64,000 nt of DNA from positions 1 to 64,000 of the forward strand of contig NZ_JASHIC010000001.1 in assembly GCF_030056705.1 (NCBI RefSeq), written 5' to 3'. The notes below the pieces were generated by a model, which was given only the letters and a program-made list of their open reading frames with translations, was not told the origin of the DNA and ran no database searches. The translations under genes were made by a program, and so were the position numbers. The stretch is from Flectobacillus longus (lineage in GTDB: Bacteria; Bacteroidota; Bacteroidia; Cytophagales; Spirosomataceae). Positions 25,698-34,404 of the stretch are shown in pieces (positions within the stretch are counted from its first letter, which is position 1; each line of letters opens with the position of its first letter).

Positions 25698-26183
25698 TTA
25701 TTTTCTTAAAAGTGAAATTTGTCCTATATGATACGAAAGATGATTACTTCTACTCAATACCACGTTTAATCTATTGCGATGTGGTTCGGTTGCAAAGTCT
25801 TCATCAGATACAGCTGTGTGCTTTTCAAACCACTGCTCATCTGTAAGTGATTCCAAATGTGTAACAAGTAACTGATGTACTTCTTCCCATTGTTGTTTTA
25901 ACTGAGCAATTGAGGGCTTCAGCAATCCTGATTTATCTGGTTTTTTAATAAATACCTCCATCAACTCAGGGTATAAACTATCTCTTAATCCAAGCAAAGG
26001 AAGCATATTGTCGTGTACCGCAATAAGATGCCCTAACAGATAATGACCAGAATTTTTAGTTGGTACAATTTCTTGTAGCAAGTCATTTTCTGGCAACTCA
26101 TTTAATAATTTTGAAGCGCTTTTTAAAGAGCGTTTAAACCCATCTAATACAATTTTTATAGCTAAATGATTATCCATTTTCAT
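25698..26183 (-). CDS. DinB-family protein
   Basis: 161 residues of a four-helix-bundle DinB/YfiT-like protein with metal-ligand histidines in GHYLLGHLIAVHD and in SNHLSYHIGQ. Members are probable metal-dependent thiol transferases (bacillithiol-type) or enzymes of unknown reaction. It is 6 bp after the alpha/beta-hydrolase gene. Together with quinone reductases this points to electrophile detoxification, which is inference from context. Confidence 0.8.
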   Translation of the reverse strand: MKMDNHLAIKIVLDGFKRSLKSASKLLNELPENDLLQEIVPTKNSGHYLLGHLIAVHDNMLPLLGLRDSLYPELMEVFIKKPDKSGLLKPSIAQLKQQWEEVHQLLVTHLESLTDEQWFEKHTAVSDEDFATEPHRNRLNVVLSRSNHLSYHIGQISLLRK

Positions 26184-26189
26184 CTTGAT

Positions 26190-27113
26190 TTATTTGTTTA
26201 GAAACTCAATGGCTTGAGGAATAAACTCTTGATGATATTGGAAAATACCACCGTGACCTGAGTTTGGGTATATTTTTAGCGTAGCATTTGGAAATCGCCT
26301 TGCCATATCGTAAGAATTTGGTGTTGGCACCATTCTATCAGCATCGCCATTAGCAATAAAAACGGGCAATTTGAAAACGCTCAAATCGGCAGGTTGCTCA
26401 TGTCCCCATGTTTCAATAGCTTTTAATTGGGCTTTTAATACACTCAATTTAACTTTTTTATCACGGTTTTCTTTTCTTTCTTTTAATCTTTTTAAGAAAT
26501 CTTTTGCCGCAACTTTACCAACTTCATTTTGAGTAAAAAATAAATAAAACTTAGGGTCTCTGAAAGAAAAAACTCCTTTAAAAATATCTTTATAAGTTAA
26601 ACCCACCACATCACTAACGCCTGCTCCACCTCTTGGCCCTGTTCCTGCAAGAATTGCTTTGCGAACCAATTGAGGTTCTACCAAAAGTAATTCTTGAGTA
26701 ATGAATCCCCCCATCGAAAATGCCAAAATATCAACTTTCTTGTAACCCAAGGCATGAATAAAAGCAATAGCGTCTGTTGCCATGTCGGCAATACTAGTTC
26801 CTTGTTTGCCCGTCGTTGCGCCAACGCCTCTGTAATCAAAAGAAATTATTTGACGAGTCTGGGCAATGGCATCCATAATTCTTGGGTCGCAATTATCAAG
26901 GTTTGCCGTTAGATGGTTAAAATAAATCACTGGAATATCTCCTGTTTTGCCATAAGAGCGATAAGCGACCTTAATACCATTAGCTTCTACAAACTGCGTA
27001 GGAACTGTTGCGTAGGTATATTGTCCATTATTACTCATATCCGTAGTATTTTGAGAATGTGCCGTACTGATAAATCCGATTAAAAGTAAAGCCGTTACTA
27101 GTATTTTAAGCAT
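26190..27113 (-). CDS. alpha/beta-hydrolase with signal peptide
   Basis: 307 residues with a signal sequence (MLKILVTALLLIGFISTAHS). The fold is that of haloperoxidase/epoxide-hydrolase-like enzymes: nucleophile elbow AFSMGG, acid in NGDADRMVP, base in NSGHGG. Its first 8 bp overlap the end of the DoxX-like gene, a sign of translational coupling. The substrate is unknown; the usual cytosolic homologues lack the signal sequence, so export to the periplasm is a notable point. Confidence 0.8.
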   Translation of the reverse strand: MLKILVTALLLIGFISTAHSQNTTDMSNNGQYTYATVPTQFVEANGIKVAYRSYGKTGDIPVIYFNHLTANLDNCDPRIMDAIAQTRQIISFDYRGVGATTGKQGTSIADMATDAIAFIHALGYKKVDILAFSMGGFITQELLLVEPQLVRKAILAGTGPRGGAGVSDVVGLTYKDIFKGVFSFRDPKFYLFFTQNEVGKVAAKDFLKRLKERKENRDKKVKLSVLKAQLKAIETWGHEQPADLSVFKLPVFIANGDADRMVPTPNSYDMARRFPNATLKIYPNSGHGGIFQYHQEFIPQAIEFLNK

Positions 27114-27471
27114 TTTTAATTTTTGAATAATAAATATTTGATACCGTAAGAATTACAAGATTTATTAACGGAACAACAAGATTTGCAGTTGGGTCACCTA
27201 CCATATAATGAATGATAGCAGCCGAAATATAAAGTATCCCAAATCCTGCGTAGGCCCATTCTTTCATTTTTGCAGGAAAAAAAGGCACTATTAAAACTAT
27301 TGCACCGACGAGTTTTGAAATCCCAACTTGTATCCTAAAATATGCAGGAAAGCCAAAGTGCTTATAAGATTCTACTATTTTTATATCCGTAAAATACCAA
27401 TAGACAGCAAGTAAAGAGCCTAGACTTATCAATGCTGTGGTAACCCAGTAAATAATTTTATCTTGTTTCAT
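27106..27471 (-). CDS. DoxX-like membrane protein
   Basis: 121 residues with four membrane helices and the same YFRIQVGISKLVGAIVLIVPFF...MKEWAYAGFG pattern as the product at 12228-12590. The two are paralogues, each in an HxlR-linked cluster. It lies 8 bp after the flavodoxin-like reductase frame and overlaps the hydrolase gene by 8 bp, so it is inside a tight operon. Confidence 0.8.
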   Translation of the reverse strand: MKQDKIIYWVTTALISLGSLLAVYWYFTDIKIVESYKHFGFPAYFRIQVGISKLVGAIVLIVPFFPAKMKEWAYAGFGILYISAAIIHYMVGDPTANLVVPLINLVILTVSNIYYSKIKNA

Positions 27472-27479
27472 GGCATGGC

Positions 27480-28039
27480 TTATGCAATTGTTTCTAAATA
27501 TCCTTTTCTGAGTTCATCAGTCCCACTTGAGACTTGACCAAAAAAAGTAATTTCAGTATCTATACCACAAAATCCAAAAACACCGTCATCAATTATACGT
27601 TGTTGTGCTGTGTTCATTTGGGTAACTTCATATACAGCTGTAGGAGTATTGGTATTGATGTAAACTTTTGCAGTTTTGCCCTTTAACAAAGCTTCTGCTC
27701 CATTTTCAGAAATACTAAAAGCGAATCCATACGAAAAAACTCTATCAATAAAGCCTTTTAACATTGCAGGCATTTGTCCCCACCACATTGGATATACCAC
27801 CGTCAAATGGTCTGCCCAAGTAATCATCTCTTGATATTTCTTCACATCGTCGGGCATTGCTTGTCCCATAAATTGGTGGGCAATATCGGCCTTCCTAAAA
27901 CGGGATTAAATTGCTCGCCATATAAATCGATGATTTTCACTTCGTCACCACTGGCAATGGCTTTTTTTTCAACTTCATCTACAATTGCTTTTGTAAAACT
28001 TTTGGGGTTCAAATGCGAAAAGATAATTAAATGTTTCAT
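27480..28039 (-). pseudogene. NAD(P)H quinone oxidoreductase (flavodoxin-like), one-base deletion
   Basis: The start MKHLIIFSHLNPKSFTKAIV runs to NPVLG, after which the frame is lost near 27890-27896. The second frame resumes DIAHQFMGQAMPDDVKKYQ and continues with WADHLTVVYPMWWGQMPAML, then KGFIDRVFSYGFAF to a normal C-terminus. Adding one A (GGAAGG to GGAAAGG) would give NPVLGKADIAHQF, an uninterrupted FMN-binding quinone reductase of about 190 residues. Everything else is well preserved, so the lesion is recent or a base-call error. If real, the gene is inactive. Confidence 0.8.
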
Positions 28040-28069
28040 TTTGTTATTTTTTTCAATGTTAAAGAATGC

Positions 28070-28867
28070 TTACTTGTTCAACTGTTTTAGTACATTTTTT
28101 TCTAAAAGCTCATAAGCAAAATGTTGCAAATTGATTAATATAGAAGTGCCTTTACCTACAATATTTCTGAATTGAGGATTATCTGTTTGGACTACTTTAA
28201 GAATTTTATCTACTACGAGTTTGGGGTCTTCGGCTTTATCTAATAATTCGTCAGAGAATTTTTGAATTTTATTTCTTAGAGAGTTGTAGTCTACAATTTT
28301 ATTTACGGCAGCAGAAGAGTTATTTATAATATTCGTCTTAAAAGCAGCTGGTTCAATCATTGAAACATCAATATTGAACTCATTCAATTCATAACGCAAT
28401 GATTTGAAGTACCCTTCTAAAGCGTGTTTGGAAGCAGCATAATAGGCGGTATTAGGAAATGAAACAAGCCCAATGATTGAACCTATGGTGATGATTTTAC
28501 CAGATTTTTGTTTTCTGAAATGTGGTAAAATTGCGTTTGTGACCTTGATAGTCCCCCAAAAGTTAGTTTCTTATTGTTGTCTTCCTAGCTCAATTGGTGT
28601 TTCCTCAGCAATCCCTGACACATAAAACCCTGCATTATTGATAAGAACATCCAATTGAGTGGTTACTTTGAAAAGCCTTTCTGAAAAAGTATTTATCGAC
28701 TGTTCAGAGTCTAGATCCAATGCAATCATTTTGAAAGGTAACGTTGACGCATATTTCTCAGGGTTGCGACTTGTACCAATTACATTATAACCCTTGCTAT
28801 GAAGCTCGTTTGCTACAAGCAAACCAAAGCCCGAAGAAGCACCTGTTATTAAAATTGTTAGTTTCAT
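28070..28867 (-). pseudogene. SDR-family oxidoreductase with an in-frame TAA
   Basis: One continuous frame except for the TAA at 28571-28573. The front has LITGASSGFGLLVANEL and LINNAGFYVSG; beyond the stop it resumes ETNFWGTIKVTNAILPHF, IITIGSIIGLVSFP and the catalytic YAASK. In relatives the stop position normally carries a non-polar or Gln residue (xTNFFGT block). All active-site motifs survive, so only one base separates it from an intact gene. It is the first gene of the six-gene operon and lies opposite the HxlR gene. Confidence 0.85.
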
Positions 28868-28898
28868 TATTTACCTTTGAATATTAATCCCTAAATTT

Positions 28899-28956
28899 AC
28901 TTGCATTTTGCAAGTGACAGCACAAAGGTATATTTATTTACTTGCAAAATGCAAGT
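28899..28956. promoter_or_regulatory. paired HxlR operators and operon promoter
   Basis: Two palindromes, ACTTGCATTTTGCAAGT (28899-28915) and ACTTGCAAAATGCAAGT (28940-28956), are exact reverse complements of each other, 41 bp apart start to start. A perfect minus-strand TACCTTTG box (28929-28922) lies between them. The site is in the divergent gap between hxlR and the reductase operon. Confidence 0.7.
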
Positions 28957-28982
28957 GTATTTTGAATTAATTTTTAAGAAAA

Positions 28983-29399
28983 ATGAAAAAAACAGCCAAA
29001 AGGTCAGAATGCCCTGTAAGTTCATCACTTGATATTTTTGGTGATAAGTGGTCATTACTTATCATGCGAGATATGATATTTTATAATAAATCTACATTTG
29101 GTGACTTTTTAAAATCGGAAGAAAAAATAGCCACTAACATATTGACTTCAAGGCTATTAAACCTTGAAGAACATAACATAATAGAGAAATTAGAACACCC
29201 CGACAGCAAGGCTAAGATGCTTTATAAACTCACAGAAAAGGGAATAGATTTATTGCCAGTAATAGTAGAAATACAACTTTGGGCTAATAAGTATTTAACG
29301 TTACCAGATTCGATAAAAGCAATAATTGAGGAAGGTAAGAAGGATAAAGAAGGGTTTATCAAAACTTTAACAAATCAATTGAAACAAGGTATAAAATAA
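28983..29399 (+). CDS. HxlR-family transcriptional regulator
   Basis: 138 residues: SECPVSSSLDIFGDKWSLLI, then MRDMIFYNKSTFGDFLKSEE and a winged helix ending in TSRLLNLEEHNIIEKL. The N-terminal cysteine before the DNA-binding domain is the residue used for redox or quinone sensing in characterised HxlR proteins. It faces away from a six-gene operon of quinone and carbonyl reductases, and paired palindromes sit between them, so it probably represses that operon until electrophiles modify it. Confidence 0.85.
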   Translation: MKKTAKRSECPVSSSLDIFGDKWSLLIMRDMIFYNKSTFGDFLKSEEKIATNILTSRLLNLEEHNIIEKLEHPDSKAKMLYKLTEKGIDLLPVIVEIQLWANKYLTLPDSIKAIIEEGKKDKEGFIKTLTNQLKQGIK

Positions 29400-29448
29400 A
29401 GTTGACAAACATGCCTGATATGCACTTTGTTATGGGGATAAGGATAAA

Positions 29449-29759
29449 GGGAAAACAGAGAAACCCTTTTTAATGGAGGATATAAAAATTCTAAAGGTCA
29501 ATATTATTATCCTTCAATAGATGTATCAATGACGATGTCTGACGAGGGGAAACAAATTTATAATCAGGAATCGCTCAAGCAAGTTGCTATATCTCTTATA
29601 CCAATAAGAAGGATTTTAAAATTTTGGGGTGCTAAAGCTGATTTAGCATTTTTAGGAAAGATATTAGGAGTGGCTGGAAGAGCGGAAAGGTTTGTAGTAT
29701 TTGACATAAGTGGAGAAGGTCATACAGCAAAATATTTAGCTTCAGTTTTTCACTGCTAG
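29449..29759 (+). pseudogene. unrecognised C-terminal fragment
   Basis: The frame is open from about 29449 with no good start (internal ATG at 29529). It reads NGGYKNSKGQYYYPSIDVSM, then LKQVAISLIPIRRILKFW and ERFVVFDISGEGHTAKYL. Composition is protein-like, and a hairpin terminator follows. It may be the tail of an RHS-type or polymorphic-toxin protein, given the RHS scrap just downstream, but no family is recognised. Confidence 0.35.
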
Positions 29760-29784
29760 TGCTGGCTTCCAAGCCAGTACTAGC
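29755..29784 (+). terminator. stem-loop after the fragment
   Basis: 14-bp stem GCTAGTGCTGGCTT/AAGCCAGTACTAGC with one G-U pair and a 2-nt loop. Confidence 0.55.
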
Positions 29785-29839
29785 AAATTCTCAGGATTCC
29801 AATCCATAAAACCTTCATCAATCCCGAGCAAAATTTAGT

Positions 29840-30018
29840 AAATGAGAATAGGTATAATTGCGAGAAGATTGGGTGATGGTGCAAGGATGTATTACCCTGA
29901 GTTGGGTAGATGGATGACAATTGACCTGCTGGCTGAAAAATATTACCTGCTTTCACCTAATAACTATGCGTATAATAACCCACTTCGTTTTATAGATCCA
30001 GATGGGATGCCAAGATAG
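29840..30018 (+). pseudogene. RHS-repeat core, C-terminal scrap
   Basis: The frame reads [40 protein letters not shown] and IDPDGM, the standard end of the RHS-associated core (GARxYDPxxGRW...DPLAEKY...NNP..FIDPDGM). It stops 7 bases after the DPDGM motif, so no toxin domain follows. The remaining sequence to 30208 contains another short protein-like scrap ending AGGGAENQSNNIIE, without a recognisable domain. Confidence 0.75.
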
Positions 30019-30208
30019 ATAGACAAAAAGGTTTTTATTACTCAAACGACTATCAAAGCTCAATAGTAAAGAAACGACAGGGTTGGTTACATTCGAAAAT
30101 TTGAATGCTCTTCAAAAGGATTTAACACATTTAACTTAACTTTTGGAGCGGAAGCAGGTGGTGGTGCTGAAAATCAGTCGAACAACATTATTGAATGAAG
30201 AATAAAAT

Positions 30209-30583
30209 ATGGGACAGAAAAAAATCTTTTGGATTGTAATAGGAATACTTTTTCTAATATCAACATATTATCTTTTTGACTTAATGGAAAAGAACCAAGA
30301 AGATGATTTTATTGATAATTCTTATCAATATGTTCTAAAAATCAAACCAAAACAAGATGATAGTAATAAAGGGTATTACTCTTATCTATGTATTGATTTA
30401 CAAGGTAAAAATACCAGTTTTATGATTGGTAGTAGAGTATTTTATAATAAGGTTTTGGTTGGAGATACAATTGAAAAGAAAAAGGGAGTATCCTTTATTT
30501 TATTAAAAAGGGAACATTTGATACTAAAGATACCCGTTACCTTTAATTATATCAATAAAGTTGATACAGTCCTAGTTAGATAG
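30209..30583 (+). CDS. small membrane-anchored protein, tandem copy 1
   Basis: 124 residues: one N-terminal membrane helix (IFWIVIGILFLISTYYLF) and a soluble domain with YSYLCIDLQGK, VGDTIEKKKGVSFILLKRE and a C-terminal VDTVLVR. It is clearly a paralogue of the next gene, which shares YxYxCxDL, VGDTI-K-KG-SFILLKR and VDTxLVR. The position directly behind an RHS tail would suit an immunity or effector-linked protein, but this is inference. No family name is recognised. Confidence 0.6.
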   Translation: MGQKKIFWIVIGILFLISTYYLFDLMEKNQEDDFIDNSYQYVLKIKPKQDDSNKGYYSYLCIDLQGKNTSFMIGSRVFYNKVLVGDTIEKKKGVSFILLKREHLILKIPVTFNYINKVDTVLVR

Positions 30584-30615
30584 AACCTTCTTTTTTACTT
30601 GTGTAATGGTGTTAC

Positions 30616-31008
30616 ATGAAAAATAAAAATTTAATTTTCACAATCTTAGGTTTCGTAGGAATATTGGTCTTTAAATTTATAATAGAGCCAATGGCTATAA
30701 AATCTGCAAACGATACATTTATTAATGATTCCTATTTGTACCTACTTATTTCAAAGCCAAATGAAGATGAAGGAGACAAAGGGACTTATAAATATCACTG
30801 TGTAGATTTAGACAAAAAATCACATTGGTATAAAAAAAGATTCGATCCCGAAATAAGTGGTAGAAAATTATATCGGGCATTAATAGTAGGTGATACCATC
30901 CAGAAGAACAAAGGGTCATCGTTTATCTTGCTTAAAAGAAAGAAATTAGTATTAAACATACCTGCTGTTGACTTTAATAGTGATGTAGATACAATTTTGG
31001 TTAGATAG
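30616..31008 (+). CDS. small membrane-anchored protein, tandem copy 2
   Basis: 130 residues with an N-terminal helix (LIFTILGFVGILVFKFII) and the same soluble domain as copy 1 (YKYHCVDLDKK; VGDTIQKNKGSSFILLKRKK; DVDTILVR). The two genes are 32 bp apart and probably one transcript. Both are intact, while every neighbour for 4 kb is broken, which suggests selection. A 12-bp hairpin follows. Confidence 0.6.
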   Translation: MKNKNLIFTILGFVGILVFKFIIEPMAIKSANDTFINDSYLYLLISKPNEDEGDKGTYKYHCVDLDKKSHWYKKRFDPEISGRKLYRALIVGDTIQKNKGSSFILLKRKKLVLNIPAVDFNSDVDTILVR

Positions 31009-31020
31009 ATATAAGGAACC

Positions 31021-31051
31021 CGCACCACGAAGATGTCAACTTCGTGGTGCG
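31021..31051 (+). terminator. hairpin after the tandem small genes
   Basis: Perfect 12-bp stem CGCACCACGAAG/CTTCGTGGTGCG with a 7-nt loop. There is no strong T-run. Confidence 0.55.
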
Positions 31052-31186
31052 GTGATGTTTCAAATGTTTTGGCTCAAATAACTCTAGTGATACTTTGACT
31101 TTCAAAACCAATATCAACAACTTTTTGATTTTATGCAGTTCTATCAAAAGTCAAGAGGACTTCGACAAGATGAAAACTTTGGTATC

Positions 31187-31412
31187 TTATTTTTTGACTC
31201 TGTATAGATATGGAGCTTTATTTTTGGCTCCAGTAAATTTTTTCTCTAATCTCTCTAAAACATCTAATTCAAGTATTTTCTTTTGAAAGTTAGTTCTGAT
31301 AAAAGTCTTCTCAAGAATAGTTTCATAAATATCTTGGATTTCTTTCATGGTAAACTGCTCTGGTAATAAATTATAAATATTTGAAAGCTCATTAATATCA
31401 GATTTAAGACAT
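31187..31412 (-). pseudogene. NUDIX-type regulator, C-terminal fragment
   Basis: Only the winged-helix end is left: LLPEQFTMKEIQDIYETILE, TNFQKKILELDVLERLEKKF, TGAKNKAPYLYRV. It is very close to the end of the intact regulator at 20237-21028. The NUDIX sensor half is missing; the frame changes to unrelated residues near 31412, exactly where a TonB-receptor fragment begins on the other strand. Confidence 0.85.
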
Positions 31413-31414
31413 GG

Positions 31415-33047
31415 CTGGAGAATCAGCAATAATTTTAAATACTCTAACAAGTCTTCTCAATGGAATATGCAATATGTACTTGGGGTAGGTGCTACTGGTA
31501 TTGATGCTACAGGTTTACCGGGTATGTGGGGCAATGTTGGTGCAAATACTTTATTTGGTACACCAAGAATTGGTACGTTGAGTGTAAAAAATGCACTAAT
31601 AGGAGAAGAATATTACAGAAGTACTCAAACTGCTCCAGGCGTATTTAGTACTCCATTGGACAAGCTACCTAATAATGGCTTTTTTTTGGTATGGGTAATG
31701 CCCTGAATGTGAATGTAGATGAAATTATTGATCAATTAGAAATTCATAAACAAATAGGTAAATCAAATTTTACATTTGGAACCTATTTTGGAAGATCGAA
31801 AGTAGATCATGAAAGTGGTTTTGCAGGACAATACTTGTCAACATTAGAGAACCGTCCTTCTCCATTAGCCGTAAGCGTTACCGCTCCTAATGGTACTGTA
31901 ACTCAAGTAACAACCCCTTATGGATATAAAAATAATGAGATTTTTTATGCTCATAATATATTGACGAATAATAGATTAGATGTATTTTTTGGACAAACCT
32001 CCCCTATTGGGAATAAATTCACTTTAGATTATGGCTTTAGGTACAACTATACGCAGTTTGTAGGAAATGCCGAAGCTCAAAGTACCAGCCAGTTAGATTT
32101 CCCTCTTTTGTTTGCAGGTGGATATGACAAAAATCCATTAACAGAGTATGATAATTTATCCTTAGTTGCTACAACTCCTTGGTCTTATGATAGAGTTTAT
32201 AAAAGTCTATCATTTTCAAGTGCTTTAAACTATAAAATTAGCGATAAACAAGCAGTGTATGTACGATACTCTATTGGTTAGAAAGCACCAGATATTAGCC
32301 GAATCACACAGCCTCGCACAAAAGAATCTTCGGAGTATCTATATCTTGAACCAATTAAAATGAACCAGATTGAACTTAGTTACAAAGTACAAACCGATAA
32401 ATTCAATTTGTTCGTAACACCATTTCATAGTCAAATTAGTAATTTAGCCGAATCTGCTTTTGCCAACGATACCATTCCAAATACATTTTACAATACTCCT
32501 CCTTTGTACAGCAACCAAAGGTCTATTGGTATAGAATTCGAAAGCAATGTCAAAATTTCTACAAACTTCAATATACGAGGGAATCCCAAAGTACGTTTAT
32601 AAAAGTTTTGGGGATGTAGGTAACCCTGGAAAAGCGGATGATAAAATTATAGAAATAAAAGATGCATCTATTCCTTTGACACCAAAGGTACTTGCTTCAA
32701 TAACTCCAAGCTATAGCACTGAAAGATTCAACACTTCTCTATCATGGAGATATGTTGGGAGGTCTCCTGCAAACTCATTCGGTGCTTTTGATATGGCAGC
32801 TTATAATCAATTAGATTTTACTTTCGGATATAACCTAACCAAAAACATCAATACCAATTTTAATATCAACAACGTGTTGAATACCCTTGGTGTTACTGGA
32901 TGGTATCCGCCCGGAGGATTTCCAGCAAGTACAACGCCTGAAAATTTTATCAAAGCACAACGTGATGCAAATCCAAATGCTGTTTGGGGAGCTCGCACTA
33001 CACAACCCAGAGCATTTTATTTGACCATAAGTTATAACTTTAATTAA
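31415..33047 (+). pseudogene. TonB-dependent (SusC/RagA-type) outer-membrane receptor, truncated and disrupted
   Basis: The frame pieces add up to the beta-barrel of a Bacteroidota TonB-dependent receptor: WRISNNFKYSNKSSQWNM, GMGNALNVNVDEIID, SALNYKISDKQAVYVRYSIG, KAPDISRITQPRTKES, DDKIIEIKDASIPLTPKVLA, NTSLSWRYVGRSPANSFGAF, and a C-terminal strand FYLTISYNFN. The N-terminal plug is missing. Lesions: a one-base loss in the T8 run at 31680-31687, an in-frame TAG at 32279-32281, and a frame change or deletion near 32575-32600. It is dead in all likelihood. Confidence 0.85.
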
Positions 33048-33050
33048 GCA

Positions 33051-33099
33051 TAATCCAGCAATCAGAGTACATTAACAAATGTCTTTGATTGCTGGATTA
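33051..33099 (+). terminator. terminator after the receptor remnant
   Basis: Perfect 14-bp arms TAATCCAGCAATCA (33051-33064) and its complement (33086-33099), with AT-rich sequence after. Confidence 0.7.
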
Positions 33100-33147
33100 A
33101 TTCAATTTTAAAACCTTAGTTTTTATTGACATTCACATATCAAACCA

Positions 33148-33420
33148 ATGAAAATCTCTCAAATACTACTAACAGCCATTTTTTGTTTTACTGTATGTTT
33201 AGTTCATGCACAAGATAATTTGAAAGGTAAATACCAATTATCCACAAAGGATACTGTATTTTTAAAACCTTATGTCGACCAAGACGAATGGCGTAATACG
33301 CCTGTTCGCCACCGTTATGTACATGGTGGATTTGAAGGTACAGAAACACGTTTTTCATTTTATTTTCCAGAAAAACAACACTATCAAGGTCGTTTTTTCC
33401 AATACATTACGCCACCCTGA
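33148..33420 (+). pseudogene. secreted esterase-like N-terminal fragment
   Basis: 90 codons with a signal peptide (LVHAQ) and DEWRNTPVRHRYVHGGFEGT, followed by TRFSFYFPEKQHYQGRFF. I recall this entry from large secreted proteins of the alpha/beta-hydrolase (tannase-like) kind, with moderate confidence. It stops at 33418-33420 after QYITPP, far short of a full enzyme. The sequence then turns into a GH3 scrap in another frame. Confidence 0.5.
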
Positions 33421-33757
33421 ACAACGTACCAAAGATTTATTGTCGAGCATGACGCCTGATGAAAAAATCACGCAATTATAATGTATTTGGTCTCAAAAGA
33501 GCTTTACAGCAACTTATTTGAAGACTTAAATCCCACACTAAATTTACTAGACTTAGAAAAGTATTTATCAGATTAAAAGATCAAGGCTATAAAAATCAAG
33601 AGCATTACTTGGGTATTGAGTTGAGCAACACATCCACTTTCTATCCCTAAAATCGGCGTTTTATCCCAGAAATTTTGTAGCCTTTACTGGTCAATCTAAA
33701 TTCATTGTATAATCGAATCTTAAGCAATTAAACACTCGGCGGAGGTACGCAATAGCA
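33409..33757 (+). pseudogene. GH3 beta-glucosidase N-terminal scrap and decayed sequence
   Basis: PEQRTKDLLSSMTPDEKITQ followed by L, a TAA, then CIWSQKSF matches the start of GH3 enzymes (RvxDLLsrMTleEKiaQLqc.W). Several stops follow and no further domain is detectable. The rest, up to the lipoprotein start at 33758, is unstructured. It marks a recombination junction with the preceding esterase fragment. Confidence 0.6.
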
Positions 33758-34333
33758 ATGAAAAAAACATCTTTTCTGTCAGTAATTTTATCAGTATTGT
33801 GTTGTGGTTTACTATTTACAAATTGTAAAGGTCCAGAAGGCGGAGTTGGCCCTGCTGGCCCCGCTGGAGTGGCCGGACCAGCGGGGCCGGCTGGTGCAAC
33901 AGGACCTGCTGGGCAAACTGGTAATGCCAACGTGATTCAAATCTCATACGCAGCCAAAACTTGGACGGCTACAAAAGGTTCAGGTCAACAATTTATTTTA
34001 CCTTCTAATGTCACGACTGCAATAATGAATAGTAGTGCTATATTAGTCTATATGACCAATGCCACACCAAATAACGCAACCTCTTATGGTTGGTATGCTA
34101 TCCCTGGTATTGTCCCAGCAAATGGAGTTGAACATGAATTATACTATGAAACAACTTTTGGTGGAAACACCGCAGGAATAAATATTTATAGAAAAGTAGC
34201 TTCTACAGTATCACTTTCAGCTTCAACTCGTATCGTAATTATCCCCGCAAATGATATCCGCGGTGGTCGTAAAGCAGCGGTAGATTTCTCAGATTATAAT
34301 GCTGTAAAAGCCTATTATAACTTAGAGGATTAA
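33758..34333 (+). CDS. collagen-like repeat lipoprotein
   Basis: 191 residues. A lipoprotein signal ends in LLFTNC; then comes a run of Gly-X-Y triplets (about residues 25-55, GPEGGVGPAGPAGVAG and similar), then a globular beta-rich C-terminal domain ending in DFSDYNAVKAYYNLED. The repeats are strikingly GC-rich against the AT-rich background. Bacteroidota encode many such lipoproteins, thought to be displayed on the outer membrane with trimerising collagen-like stalks. Function is unknown. Confidence 0.75.
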   Translation: MKKTSFLSVILSVLCCGLLFTNCKGPEGGVGPAGPAGVAGPAGPAGATGPAGQTGNANVIQISYAAKTWTATKGSGQQFILPSNVTTAIMNSSAILVYMTNATPNNATSYGWYAIPGIVPANGVEHELYYETTFGGNTAGINIYRKVASTVSLSASTRIVIIPANDIRGGRKAAVDFSDYNAVKAYYNLED

Positions 34334-34404
34334 AATAATTTGTTAAAAGCAGGATGCTGAAAATGCTGATTTAGAGTAGGTAAACAATCTTATTATTTGT
34401 AATC

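Noticed and set aside
33691-33930. Minus-strand frame rich in Pro, Ala and Gly opposite the collagen-like repeat
   Set aside because: It is the antisense of the Gly-X-Y triplets, which removes stops on that strand; not a gene.
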